Shown here piece after piece: positions 42,470 to 51,255 of a DNA stretch of 64,000 nt. The DNA is from JAHEAO01 sp942492375 (GTDB lineage: Bacteria > Pseudomonadota > Alphaproteobacteria > Rhodobacterales > Rhodobacteraceae), in NCBI GenBank assembly GCA_942492375.1, contig CALOEL010000002.1, positions 372,001 through 436,000 of the forward strand, in the 5' to 3' direction. Under the pieces are notes generated by a model, which had not been told where the DNA came from, made no database searches, and saw only the letters and a list, made by a program, of their open reading frames with translations. Each line of letters opens with the position of its first letter. Positions within the stretch are counted from its first letter, which is position 1. Both the position numbers and the translations under genes were made by a program.

Positions 42470-44442
42470 AGCAGATCGCGGGGGACAGATCGTTCAAAGT
42501 CTTTCTCGACGACCTTGTCATCGCCCTCCCAGGCCTCGATACGTGCCGTGAGGTGGAAATTTTCCGCGTCCGACCACATCTCCGAGAAAGTTTCGGTCCG
42601 CACCTGCCAATCGCCTCGTCCGCGCGTATCCGTCCAGTGGGTGCGGCCGCGAGCGGATAGGGGATCATCTGGATGGATGTCCCACCATTCCCGCGCCACC
42701 GAGCCAATCTCCAGCCCTGTCGAGAGGTCCAGCACCTTGCCGAAATCGTCAAGGATCTGCAGGCGGGTGATGCCGGTCTGATGATCGAGGACGGTTTCCC
42801 GTAGATGCTCGGCGGGACGCAATTCCTGTGTCTGCCAGGTCTCCGCCATTTCCGGTTCGGCGAAGCTCACAGTGCCAAGTTCTTTTGCAAGAGGCAGCGT
42901 AATGCTGCCGCCCGAGAGCCTCAGCCGCGTCGGTCTGGGTGCAGGCCATATCAGCGGCCAATAGGCGTTTGACAGCGAAAGCCGCAGACGGTGGCCCGCA
43001 GGCATGCGATAGGCGATCTGGTCGAGCCGCAGGGAAATCGTCACTTTCTTGCCGCCGGGAAACGTCTCGGGGCTTTGAGAACCGTTGCGGTGGGCAAGAT
43101 TCAGCACACCATAGGTGATCCGCGCAACACTGCCGTCCGGACGCACATCGTTCAGCCTCACGGCGATCTGGGCCACCGGCGCATCGCTGGACAGGGTCAG
43201 GGTCACCTCGGGGGCACCAACGATCTGCATGTCCTCGTGCAGGGTCGCGCTGTCAAAGCAGCTAGAGACCGCATCGTCGCGCCGTTGGTCGCCGGGCAGT
43301 TCCGGCCCGAGCCAGATCGCACAATACTCGCCCGCGTCCATACCGGTATCGGCAGGGCTGTCGACCAGCGCGTCAACAGGCCCGGGCACATCGGCCAAAG
43401 CGTGACCGTGGAGATACACAAGCTTCGTCGGCGCGGCGCGGAAGTCCTGCGCGATCCACCGCCCCCCACGAACGGTATACGAGCGTTTCGGCACCTCGCT
43501 GTCGAGCAGGAAGACCCGCAGGTCGGGATCAGCTTCGACTCCGGTCTGCAGGTCCTTCAGCCAGCGGTCCCACCAGCGCAGGGCCTCCTGAAGGAAGCCG
43601 ATGCGCGGCTCGGGAACGGCGAAATGGGGATATTTGTGCACCCAGGGGCCGACGATCCCTTTGACCGGGGCCTGCACGTTCTCGACCAGTGCCTGAACCG
43701 CGTTCTTGTAGCCGTCACCCCATCCGCCGACCGCAAGCACCGGTGTCTTGATCGCCGTGTAATCCTCGCAGACCGATCCGTGTTTCCAATATGCATCGCG
43801 GTGCTGGTGCGAAAGCCAGAGCGCTGCCAGATGCGGTTCGGCCCGCAGCCTTTCCAGCCACATTTCGCGCCAGCCTTCGCCGACGATCTCGGGGTCCGGG
43901 GGACGCGAGGAATAGCTGAGCATTGTGGCGGACCATCCGAGGTTCTCGTTCAGGAGGCAGCCGCCCTTGTAGTGGATGTCATCGGCGAACCGGTCGACAG
44001 TGGAGCAGAGCGTGATGATGGCATTCAGAGCCGGCGGTTGACGCGCTGCGACCTGAAGCGAATTGAACCCGCCCCAGCTTATCCCCATCATCCCGACTTT
44101 CCCCGAACACCAGTCCTGCTTGGCGATCCAGTCGATCACCTCGTCCGCATCCGACAGTTCCTGCTCGGTATACTCATCCTCCATCAGCCCTTGGCTGTCT
44201 CCGTTACCGCGCATGTCAACGCGAAGGCAGGCATAGCCATGCGAGGCGAGGTAGGGGTGGGTCAGCGCATCCCGCGCGCAGGTCCCGTCGCGTTTGCGAT
44301 AAGGCAGGTATTCGAGAATCGCCGGTATCGGATGTTTGTCGGCATCCTCGGGCATCCAGACCCGCGCGGACAGCCGACAGCCGTCCGAAAGAACGATGCC
44401 CATATCGCTGATTTCTCGAACGCTTTTCGGTCCCATGGCCAT
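42466..44442 (-). CDS. CocE/NonD-family hydrolase (X-Pro dipeptidyl-peptidase-like)
   Basis: A 658-residue alpha/beta hydrolase. The nucleophile is S122 in MMGISWGGFNSLQVAA. LEYLPYRKRDGT and YACLRVDMRGNGDSQG precede it, and a C-terminal jelly-roll PepX_C region follows (APVAQIAVRLNDVRPDGSVARITYGVLNLAHR ... MPAGHRLRLSLSNAYWPLIWP). Family members hydrolyse esters (cocaine esterase) or X-Pro peptides. Beside choline and carnitine genes an ester or amide of these compounds is a possible substrate. ATG 44442 has GGGGAG upstream inside a leader hairpin like that of ada. It lies 47 bp downstream of the LysR gene. Confidence 0.88.
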   Translation of the reverse strand: MAMGPKSVREISDMGIVLSDGCRLSARVWMPEDADKHPIPAILEYLPYRKRDGTCARDALTHPYLASHGYACLRVDMRGNGDSQGLMEDEYTEQELSDADEVIDWIAKQDWCSGKVGMMGISWGGFNSLQVAARQPPALNAIITLCSTVDRFADDIHYKGGCLLNENLGWSATMLSYSSRPPDPEIVGEGWREMWLERLRAEPHLAALWLSHQHRDAYWKHGSVCEDYTAIKTPVLAVGGWGDGYKNAVQALVENVQAPVKGIVGPWVHKYPHFAVPEPRIGFLQEALRWWDRWLKDLQTGVEADPDLRVFLLDSEVPKRSYTVRGGRWIAQDFRAAPTKLVYLHGHALADVPGPVDALVDSPADTGMDAGEYCAIWLGPELPGDQRRDDAVSSCFDSATLHEDMQIVGAPEVTLTLSSDAPVAQIAVRLNDVRPDGSVARITYGVLNLAHRNGSQSPETFPGGKKVTISLRLDQIAYRMPAGHRLRLSLSNAYWPLIWPAPRPTRLRLSGGSITLPLAKELGTVSFAEPEMAETWQTQELRPAEHLRETVLDHQTGITRLQILDDFGKVLDLSTGLEIGSVAREWWDIHPDDPLSARGRTHWTDTRGRGDWQVRTETFSEMWSDAENFHLTARIEAWEGDDKVVEKDFERSVPRDLL

Positions 44443-44447
44443 GACGC

Positions 44448-44474
44448 GACTCTCCCCTTCACTGGCGAGAGACT
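44448..44474 (-). promoter_or_regulatory. Leader hairpin of the CocE-like gene, shared motif copy 2
   Basis: CTCTC (44450-44454) can pair with GAGAG (44467-44471), and on the minus strand the downstream arm contains the GGGGAG ribosome site. It aligns with 6485-6509 before ada at 23 of 25 bases plus a 2-bp insertion, although the two genes are unrelated. Confidence 0.4.
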
Positions 44475-44489
44475 GCCAGCCTGCCAGGG

Positions 44490-45344
44490 TCAGGAAAAGC
44501 CGAATTCGCTACGGACGATGGCGAGAACCTTCCGCGTCGCCTGGGCATGGCGGTGCCGCTGGTGAACGGCGAGGTAGACGCTTTGAATGATCGGCTCGGC
44601 ATCCCGGACGAAGCGGGCCTTGCCGGTTTCCACCAGTTCTCGCGCCGTTTCCGTCAAGACATAGGCCGACCCGCCCAATGTCAGCAAAAGCGCTACGACC
44701 GCCGTCGACTGGCCGCAGGCGACCGGAGCCGAACGACCGTGATCGGGGAGGAGCCTTTGGTGCGCCTGGTCGAAGGCGGGTGTGTAGTTGCCGTAGATGT
44801 ACCGGTCGGGCGTGACCCCCGCCAGCCGATCCGCCAAAGTGCTGACCATGCGGTAGGTAATATCGCCGACGCGCTCGTTATGCAGGTCCGGGAAATGCCG
44901 CGGCGCGAACATGATCCCGATGTCCAGCACGCCCGAAAGCAGATCGGCGCTCATCTGGATCGAGTAATCGGGTTCGATGTAGAAGGACGTGTCGGGCATT
45001 GCCTTGCGGAAGGACTGGACCCACCGTCCGACGGCGTTGGTGGCGATGTCCATCTGCACGCCGACCCGCAACGACCGCGCGAAATTGTCCGCGCTTTGCA
45101 TCGATCTTTGCGCTTCGTTCCATTCCTGTTGCAGGCTGCGTGCATGATGGACGAAGCGTCCGCCCGCCGCGGTCAGCCGGGTTCCGGCCTTGCTGCGGGT
45201 GAACAGGCGCTTGCCAAGCGAGGTTTCCAGCGCCTGGACCCGGCCGGAAATCGTCGATTGCGTGACCCCCATGCGTTCTGCCGTGGCGTTAAAACTATTG
45301 CTCTCGATCAGGTCGAGAAACGTGAGAACCTGGTCAATGTTCAT
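44490..45344 (-). CDS. LysR-family transcriptional regulator
   Basis: A 284-residue LTTR. The helix-turn-helix is at residues 1-60 (MNIDQVLTFLDLIESNSFNATAERMGVTQSTISGRVQALETSLGKRLFTR) and an effector domain follows. The start ATG 45344 has GAAGG 8 bp upstream; a longer frame to 45371 is unlikely. It is divergent from the demethylation operon with a T-N11-A palindrome between them, so it probably controls that operon and perhaps the CocE-like gene downstream on its own strand. Confidence 0.92.
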   Translation of the reverse strand: MNIDQVLTFLDLIESNSFNATAERMGVTQSTISGRVQALETSLGKRLFTRSKAGTRLTAAGGRFVHHARSLQQEWNEAQRSMQSADNFARSLRVGVQMDIATNAVGRWVQSFRKAMPDTSFYIEPDYSIQMSADLLSGVLDIGIMFAPRHFPDLHNERVGDITYRMVSTLADRLAGVTPDRYIYGNYTPAFDQAHQRLLPDHGRSAPVACGQSTAVVALLLTLGGSAYVLTETARELVETGKARFVRDAEPIIQSVYLAVHQRHRHAQATRKVLAIVRSEFGFS

Positions 45345-45370
45345 GATCGGGCCTTCGATAATCCAACACA

Positions 45371-45391
45371 TTAATCGGAATAACCGATCAA
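45371..45391. promoter_or_regulatory. LysR-type operator (T-N11-A palindrome)
   Basis: TTaATCGG-aataa-CCGATcAA is an 8+8 bp inverted repeat with one mismatch pair. It includes T45375-N11-A45387, the LTTR consensus, and lies in the 124-bp region between the divergent LysR and DMGDH-like genes. Confidence 0.6.
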
Positions 45392-45468
45392 TAAACCAAG
45401 GTCACGCGAATTGCATTTGCTGCAGTGCCGGGTAGGCTGCAACCCAGAAAATCCACCGGGAGAGCATC

Positions 45469-47904
45469 ATGGCAGAGGTTCCGTCGCAGGCGCGCGTCGT
45501 CATCATTGGCGGCGGTGTCGTCGGCGTGTCTTCGCTTTACCACCTGGCCAAGGCAGGCTGGACTGACTGTGTCTTGCTGGAAAAGAACGAGCTTACCGCC
45601 GGTTCGACCTGGCATGCGGCAGGGAACGTGCCGACTTTCTCGAATTCCTGGTCGATCATGAACATGCAGCGTTACTCGGCCGAACTCTATCGCGGCCTGG
45701 GCGAGGCGGTAGACTACCCGATGAACTACCATGTGACCGGCTCTATCAGGCTTGCGCATAGCCGCGAGCGGATGCAGGAATTCGAACGCGTCAAGGGGAT
45801 GGGGCGTTACCAGGGCATGGATATCGAAATCCTTTCGCCGGACGAGATCACCGGCCGCTACCCGTTTGTCGAAACCCACGATCTTGCTGGCGCGCTCTAC
45901 GATCCTCACGATGGCGACATAGACCCCGCACAACTGACGAACGCGCTAGCCAAGGGCGCGCGTGACATGGGCGCGAAAATCATCCGCTTCTGCCCTGCGA
46001 CAGGCGCGGAGTGGACCGGCAGCGAGTGGATCATCTCGACGCCCAACGGCTTGATCCGCTGCGAATACGTGGTGAATGCGGCCGGCTACTACGCGCGCGA
46101 AGTCGGCAAGTGGTTCGGTCGGGACGTGCCGATGATGGTAATGAGCCATCAGTACATGCTTTTCGACGAGATCCCCGAGATCATTGCCTATTCCAAGGAA
46201 ACCAAGGGGAAGCTGCCGTTGTTGCGGGACGTGGATTCTAGCTACTACCTGCGGCAGGAAAAGATGGGCATGAACCTTGGTCCCTATGAGCGGAACTGCA
46301 AGGCGCACTGGATCACGCCCGACGATCCGATGCCCGAGGATTTCTCGTTCCAGCTCTATCCCGACGATCTCGACCGGCTGGAATGGTATATCAACGACGC
46401 AGTGGAACGGGTGCCGATCCTCGGCACTGCCGGTCTGACCAAGGTCATCAACGGCCCGATCCCCTACGCGCCCGACGGCAATCCGCTGATCGGTCCGATG
46501 CCGGGCGTGCCGAACGCTTTCGAGGCCTGCGTTTTCACCTTCGGGATCTGCCAGGGCGGGGGCGCGGGCAAGGTTCTGGCGGAATGGGTGACCGAGGGCC
46601 GGACCGAATGGGACATGTGGTCCTGTGATCCGCGCCGCTTCACCGGCTATGCGGACGAAGACTACTGCATCGCCAAGGGGATCGAGGTCTACGGCCACGA
46701 ATATGGCATGCATTTTCCGTATGCCCGCTGGCCCGCCGGCAAGGACAAGCGCCTGTCAACGCTGCACTCCCGCCTGAAGGACTTGGGCGCAGTCTTCGGT
46801 GCCTATAACGGCTGGGAGCGCGCTGACTGGTTCGCCAAACCGGGTGACGACACAAGTTGGGAGGCCAGCCAGACCTGGGATCGCAACAGCCCTTGGGAGC
46901 CCCGGATCAAGGAGGAATGCGAAGCGGTGCGCGATGGCTGCGGCATCCTTGCCATCTCGGGTTTCACCCGGCTCAAGGTCGAAGGCCCCGGCGCGCGGGA
47001 CTATATCGACAGTCTCACCGCTTCGCGCCTGCCGCCCGAGGGCAAGATCGGTCTGATCTATTTCGCCGACGACCGGGGCCGCATCGTGACCGAGATGTCG
47101 GCGATGGTGCACGGTCCGGACGAAATCGGGCTGATCACGGCTGGCGTCGCGCAATGGCATGATGCGGATCTTTTATCGCGGAGGGCGCCGGAGGGGATCG
47201 CCGTTACCGACCATTCGGACAAGGTCGAATGCCTGCTGATCACCGGTCCGAAAGCGCGCGATATCCTATCGCCCCTGACCGATCACAACCTCGCCGCGCC
47301 GTGGCTGTCGGCCAGCTTCGAAGGTCATGTCGCCGGCAAACCTTGCGCATTGGTCCGGGTGTCCTTCGCTGGCGAACTCGGCTGGGAAATCCATTGCGAT
47401 CCCGCCGATGCCCCGGCGATTTGGGATGCCGTGACCGAAGCCGGCGCCAAGCCCTTCGGCATGTTCGCGCTGAACCGGCTGCGGCTGGAGAAGGGCTACC
47501 GGGCATGGAAGGGCGATCTTTCCACCGATTACACTCTGTTGCAGGGCGGTTTGGACCGGTTCGTCAAGCTCGACAAACCGCAAGATTTCCCCGGCAAGGC
47601 AGCGCTTCAGGCGGAACGGCAGCAGGGCGTCAAGAAACGGTTCGTAACGCTGGCGGTAGAGGCGGGCGAGGCCGACCCACCCTATATGTCCACCCTCTGG
47701 CACGACGGAGAGGTCGTCGGAGAGACGACATCTGGCGGCTGGGGCTACCGCGTCGATGCCTGCGTCGCACTGGGGATGCTGCGAGCGGATCTGGCGGAAC
47801 CGGGTACAGAGGTCGAAGTGGAGATCTTCGGCGAACGCTTCCGGGCAATTGTCCAGCCCGACCAGCCGCTCTGGGACCCCACGAACGAGAGGGTGCGTGC
47901 GTGA
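45469..47904 (+). CDS. FAD-dependent dimethylglycine/sarcosine dehydrogenase-like protein (copy A)
   Basis: An 811-residue flavoprotein with GcvT-like C-terminus. The FAD domain opens VVIIGGGVVGVSSLYHLAKAG. TAGSTWHAAG carries H49 at the site of covalent FAD attachment in dimethylglycine dehydrogenase. The C-terminal half (from about residue 430: DWFAKPGDDTSWEAS, GCGILAISGFTRLKVEGPGARDYIDSL, YRAWKGDLSTDYTLLQGGLDRFVKL) is a tetrahydrofolate-binding aminomethyltransferase fold capturing formaldehyde. It should oxidatively remove an N-methyl group, giving 5,10-methylene-THF. Start follows GGGAGAG. Its stop overlaps the next gene by 4 bp. Confidence 0.92.
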   Translation: MAEVPSQARVVIIGGGVVGVSSLYHLAKAGWTDCVLLEKNELTAGSTWHAAGNVPTFSNSWSIMNMQRYSAELYRGLGEAVDYPMNYHVTGSIRLAHSRERMQEFERVKGMGRYQGMDIEILSPDEITGRYPFVETHDLAGALYDPHDGDIDPAQLTNALAKGARDMGAKIIRFCPATGAEWTGSEWIISTPNGLIRCEYVVNAAGYYAREVGKWFGRDVPMMVMSHQYMLFDEIPEIIAYSKETKGKLPLLRDVDSSYYLRQEKMGMNLGPYERNCKAHWITPDDPMPEDFSFQLYPDDLDRLEWYINDAVERVPILGTAGLTKVINGPIPYAPDGNPLIGPMPGVPNAFEACVFTFGICQGGGAGKVLAEWVTEGRTEWDMWSCDPRRFTGYADEDYCIAKGIEVYGHEYGMHFPYARWPAGKDKRLSTLHSRLKDLGAVFGAYNGWERADWFAKPGDDTSWEASQTWDRNSPWEPRIKEECEAVRDGCGILAISGFTRLKVEGPGARDYIDSLTASRLPPEGKIGLIYFADDRGRIVTEMSAMVHGPDEIGLITAGVAQWHDADLLSRRAPEGIAVTDHSDKVECLLITGPKARDILSPLTDHNLAAPWLSASFEGHVAGKPCALVRVSFAGELGWEIHCDPADAPAIWDAVTEAGAKPFGMFALNRLRLEKGYRAWKGDLSTDYTLLQGGLDRFVKLDKPQDFPGKAALQAERQQGVKKRFVTLAVEAGEADPPYMSTLWHDGEVVGETTSGGWGYRVDACVALGMLRADLAEPGTEVEVEIFGERFRAIVQPDQPLWDPTNERVRA

Positions 47905-48794
47905 CGAAGATCGTTCTTCTGGACGGCGGTATGGGGCAGGAACTGGTCCACAGATCCGGCGACAGGCCAACCAACCTCTGGGCAACCCGTGTCATGCTGG
48001 ACCATCCCGGCATGGTACAGGAGATCCACGCGGATTACTTCGCGGCGGGCGCGACGATCGCCACGACGAACACCTATGCTATCCATCACGACCGGCTGAT
48101 AGGCGAGGGGCTGGACGACCAGTTCGACACCCTGCACCGCAATGCCCTGGCCGAAGCGAAGGCCGCGCGCGACGCGCATGGCGGGGGCCGGATTGCCGGG
48201 TCCATCGGCCCGCTCATAGCCTCTTACAGACCCGACGCGCATCCTCCGCATGACGAGGCGGTCGGGAAATATGCCGAGAACGCCCAACTGCTCGCCCCCG
48301 AGGTCGACCTGATCCTGTGCGAGACGGTCGCGTCCCTGGCCCACGCCCGCGCTGTGCTGGAAGGGGCGCTAACTGCGGGCAAACCCGTTTGGCTCTCGGT
48401 GACCGTTGATGACGAGGATGGCGCATGTCTGCGCTCTGGCGAGGCTGTCGCTGACGTCGCCCCGATCGCCATGATGGGCGCGGCGGCCCTGCTGGTGAAT
48501 TGCTCGGCACCCGAGGCGATGGCCGCGGGGCTGAAGGCAATTGGCCGCGCCGGGCTGCCCATCGGCGTCTACGCCAACGGATTCGAACGCATCACCAAGG
48601 ACTTCCTGAAGGACAAGCCGACCGTCGACAGCCTTCATCCTCGCCGCGACCTCGGCCCCGAAGCCTATGCAAGATACGCCCTCGGCTGGGTCGAGCAAGG
48701 CGCCTCGATTGTCGGCGGTTGCTGCGAGGTCGGACCCGCCCATATCGCCGAACTTTCCCGCGCGCTGAAGGCGGCGGGCCACGAGGTCGTCTGA
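47901..48794 (+). CDS. Homocysteine S-methyltransferase (betaine-homocysteine methyltransferase-like)
   Basis: A 297-residue zinc-dependent methyltransferase barrel. It starts ILLDGGMGQELVHRSG-like. The zinc cysteines are C in LLVNCSAPEAM and the CC pair in IVGGCCEVGPAHI. It lacks the cobalamin domains of MetH, so it fits betaine-, dimethylsulfoniopropionate- or S-methylmethionine-using enzymes. In this operon glycine betaine as donor, yielding dimethylglycine and methionine, is the obvious reading. The start is GTG at 47901, overlapping the stop of the flavoprotein gene. Confidence 0.9.
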   Translation: MTKIVLLDGGMGQELVHRSGDRPTNLWATRVMLDHPGMVQEIHADYFAAGATIATTNTYAIHHDRLIGEGLDDQFDTLHRNALAEAKAARDAHGGGRIAGSIGPLIASYRPDAHPPHDEAVGKYAENAQLLAPEVDLILCETVASLAHARAVLEGALTAGKPVWLSVTVDDEDGACLRSGEAVADVAPIAMMGAAALLVNCSAPEAMAAGLKAIGRAGLPIGVYANGFERITKDFLKDKPTVDSLHPRRDLGPEAYARYALGWVEQGASIVGGCCEVGPAHIAELSRALKAAGHEVV

Positions 48795-48795
48795 C

Positions 48796-51240
48796 ATGGT
48801 CACTGTCCCCACCCATGCCCGCGTCGTCATCATCGGTGGTGGCGTTTCCGGTTGTTCTGTCGCCTATCATCTGGCGAAACTCGGCTGGACCGACGTCGTC
48901 CTGCTGGAACGCAAACAACTGACCTGCGGCACGACCTGGCACGCGGCCGGACTGATCGGCCAGTTGCGTCCCAGCCAGAACCTGACCCGGCTGGCGAAGT
49001 ACTCTGCCGATCTCTACGTGAAGCTGGAGGCAGAGACCGGCATCGCAACGGGGATGAGGCAGAACGGCTCGATCACTGTCGCCCTGACCGAGCATCGGCG
49101 AGAGGAGATTCTGCGACAGGCGACGCTCGCCCGCGCATTCCACGTGGAGGTTCAGGAGATCAGCGCTTCGGAGGCGGAGACGATGTATCCGCATCTGAAC
49201 GTCGCGGATGTCATCGCCGCCGTGCATCTGCCCGGTGACGGCCAGTGCGACCCGGCCAACATCGCGATGGCGTTGGCCAAGGGCGCGCGGCAGAAGGGCG
49301 CGCAGATCATCGAGGGTGTCAAGGCCACCAGGATCACGACCAACGACGGCAAAGTGACCGGCGTCGATTGGGCGCAGGGCGCTGAAACCGGCCATATCGC
49401 TGCTGATATCATCGTCAATTGCGGTGGCATGTGGGGCAGGGCGCTTGCGGCCCAGAATGGTGTCACGCTGCCGCTTCACGCCTGCGAACATTTCTATATC
49501 GTCACCGAGCCGGTCGCGGGCCTTGCGAACCTGCCGGTTCTGCGGGTGCCCGATGAATGCGCCTATTACAAGGAGGATGCGGGCAAGCTGCTTCTGGGCG
49601 CGTTCGAGCCAAAGGCGAAGCCCTGGGGCATGAACGGCATCCCCGAGGATTTCTGTTTTGACCAATTGCCCGAGGATTTCGACCATTTCGAGCCGATCCT
49701 GGAGGCCGCTGTCAACCGGATGCCCTTCCTCGCCGATGCCGGTATCCATACGTTCTTCAACGGCCCCGAGAGTTTCACCCCCGACGACCGTTATTACCTT
49801 GGCGAGGCACCTGAGGTCAGCGGTTACTGGATCGCCGCCGGCTACAACTCCATCGGCATCGTCTCGTCGGGCGGTGCGGGCTTTGCCCTCGCGCAGTGGC
49901 TGCACGACGGCGAGCCGCCCTTCGACCTTTGGGAGGTCGACATCCGCCGTGCCCAGCCCTTCCAGAAGAACCGCCGTTACCTGAAAGAGCGCGTGACCGA
50001 AACACTCGGCCTGCTCTACGGCGACCATTACCCCTACCGGCAGGTCGCCACAGCACGGGGCATCCGCCGTTCGCCGATCCATCAGCAACTTGCCGACCGG
50101 GGCGCCGTCTTCGGCGAACTCGCCGGATGGGAACGCGCCAACTGGTTCGCCAACCCGGGGCAGGAGCGGGAATACAAATACGACTGGCACGGCCAGAACT
50201 GGTTTGACAACCAGCGCGCCGAGCACATGGCAGTGCGCGAAAAGGTCGGACTTTTCGACATGACCTCGTTCGGCAAGATCCGGGTCGAGGGGTGCGACGC
50301 CACCGCCTTCCTGCAAAAGATGTGCGCCAACGACATCGACACCGAACCGGGCCGGATCACCTATACCCAGATGCTGAACGCGAAGGCGTGCATCGAGTGT
50401 GATCTGACGGTCACGCGCCTGTCCGAAACCGCGCATCTTCTGATCGTTCCCGCCGCGACGCTGCAACGCGACCTCGCCTGGCTCCGCCGTCATGTCGGCG
50501 ACGCCTTCGCGGTTGTCACTGATGCCACTGCGGCCGAATCCGTGCTTTGCGTCATGGGTCCGAATGCCCGTGATCTGTTGCAATCGGTCAGTCCGAACGA
50601 TTTCAGCAACGCCGCACATCCCTTCGGCACGGCGCGCGAGATCGAGATCGGCATGGGGCTGGCGCGGGCGCACCGCGTCACCTATGTCGGCGAACTCGGA
50701 TGGGAAATCTATGTTCCGACCGACCAGACAGCCCACGTCTTCGAAACCCTGATGGATGCGGGGAGCGGCCACGGCCTGACCCTCGCGGGTCTGCACACAC
50801 TGGACTCTTGCCGTATCGAAAAGGCGTTCCGCCATTTCGGCCATGACATCACCGATGAGGATCACGTGCTAGAAGCCGGCCTCGGTTTCGCGGTGAAGCC
50901 GGACAAGGGAGAATTCATCGGTCGAGACGCGGTGCTGCGCAAACGCGACGCGGGCCTTGCCCGCCGCATGGTCCAGTTTTGCCTGAAAGACCCCGAACCG
51001 TTCCTTTTCCACAACGAGGCGTTGATTCGCGACGGCAAGATCGTCTCGATCATCACCTCGGGGAATTACGGGCACGCGCTCGGCGGTGCCATCGGCATGG
51101 GCTATGTCCCGTGCGAAGGGCAATCCGCCGAGGACGTGCTTTCCAGCAGCTATGAGATCGAAATCGCGGGCCGGCGCTTCCCGGCGGAGGCATCGCTGAA
51201 ACCGCTCTACGACCCCAGGTCAGAGCGGGTGCGCGCCTGA
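48796..51240 (+). CDS. FAD-dependent dimethylglycine/sarcosine dehydrogenase-like protein (copy B)
   Basis: An 814-residue paralogue of the protein at 45469. FAD motif VVIIGGGVSGCSVAYHLAKLGWTDVVLLERKQ, covalent-FAD His H49 in CGTTWHAAGLIGQLRPSQ, and GcvT-type C-terminus (GLFDMTSFGKIRVEGCDATAFLQKM, ELGWEIYVPTDQTAHVFETLM, LDSCRIEKAFRHFGHDITDEDHVLEAGLGFAVK). Its AGLIGQLRPS segment is closer to classical DMGDH than copy A, so the two may act on successive substrates (dimethylglycine, then sarcosine) or on another methylamine. It begins 1 bp after the methyltransferase stop. Confidence 0.93.
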   Translation: MVTVPTHARVVIIGGGVSGCSVAYHLAKLGWTDVVLLERKQLTCGTTWHAAGLIGQLRPSQNLTRLAKYSADLYVKLEAETGIATGMRQNGSITVALTEHRREEILRQATLARAFHVEVQEISASEAETMYPHLNVADVIAAVHLPGDGQCDPANIAMALAKGARQKGAQIIEGVKATRITTNDGKVTGVDWAQGAETGHIAADIIVNCGGMWGRALAAQNGVTLPLHACEHFYIVTEPVAGLANLPVLRVPDECAYYKEDAGKLLLGAFEPKAKPWGMNGIPEDFCFDQLPEDFDHFEPILEAAVNRMPFLADAGIHTFFNGPESFTPDDRYYLGEAPEVSGYWIAAGYNSIGIVSSGGAGFALAQWLHDGEPPFDLWEVDIRRAQPFQKNRRYLKERVTETLGLLYGDHYPYRQVATARGIRRSPIHQQLADRGAVFGELAGWERANWFANPGQEREYKYDWHGQNWFDNQRAEHMAVREKVGLFDMTSFGKIRVEGCDATAFLQKMCANDIDTEPGRITYTQMLNAKACIECDLTVTRLSETAHLLIVPAATLQRDLAWLRRHVGDAFAVVTDATAAESVLCVMGPNARDLLQSVSPNDFSNAAHPFGTAREIEIGMGLARAHRVTYVGELGWEIYVPTDQTAHVFETLMDAGSGHGLTLAGLHTLDSCRIEKAFRHFGHDITDEDHVLEAGLGFAVKPDKGEFIGRDAVLRKRDAGLARRMVQFCLKDPEPFLFHNEALIRDGKIVSIITSGNYGHALGGAIGMGYVPCEGQSAEDVLSSSYEIEIAGRRFPAEASLKPLYDPRSERVRA

Positions 51241-51255
51241 CCCCGGAGAGCTGAC

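Noticed and set aside
48592..50865. A 757-codon open frame antisense to the second DMGDH-like gene
   Set aside because: Shadow of a strongly coding plus-strand gene; composition is His/Arg/Asp-rich as expected for an antisense artefact.
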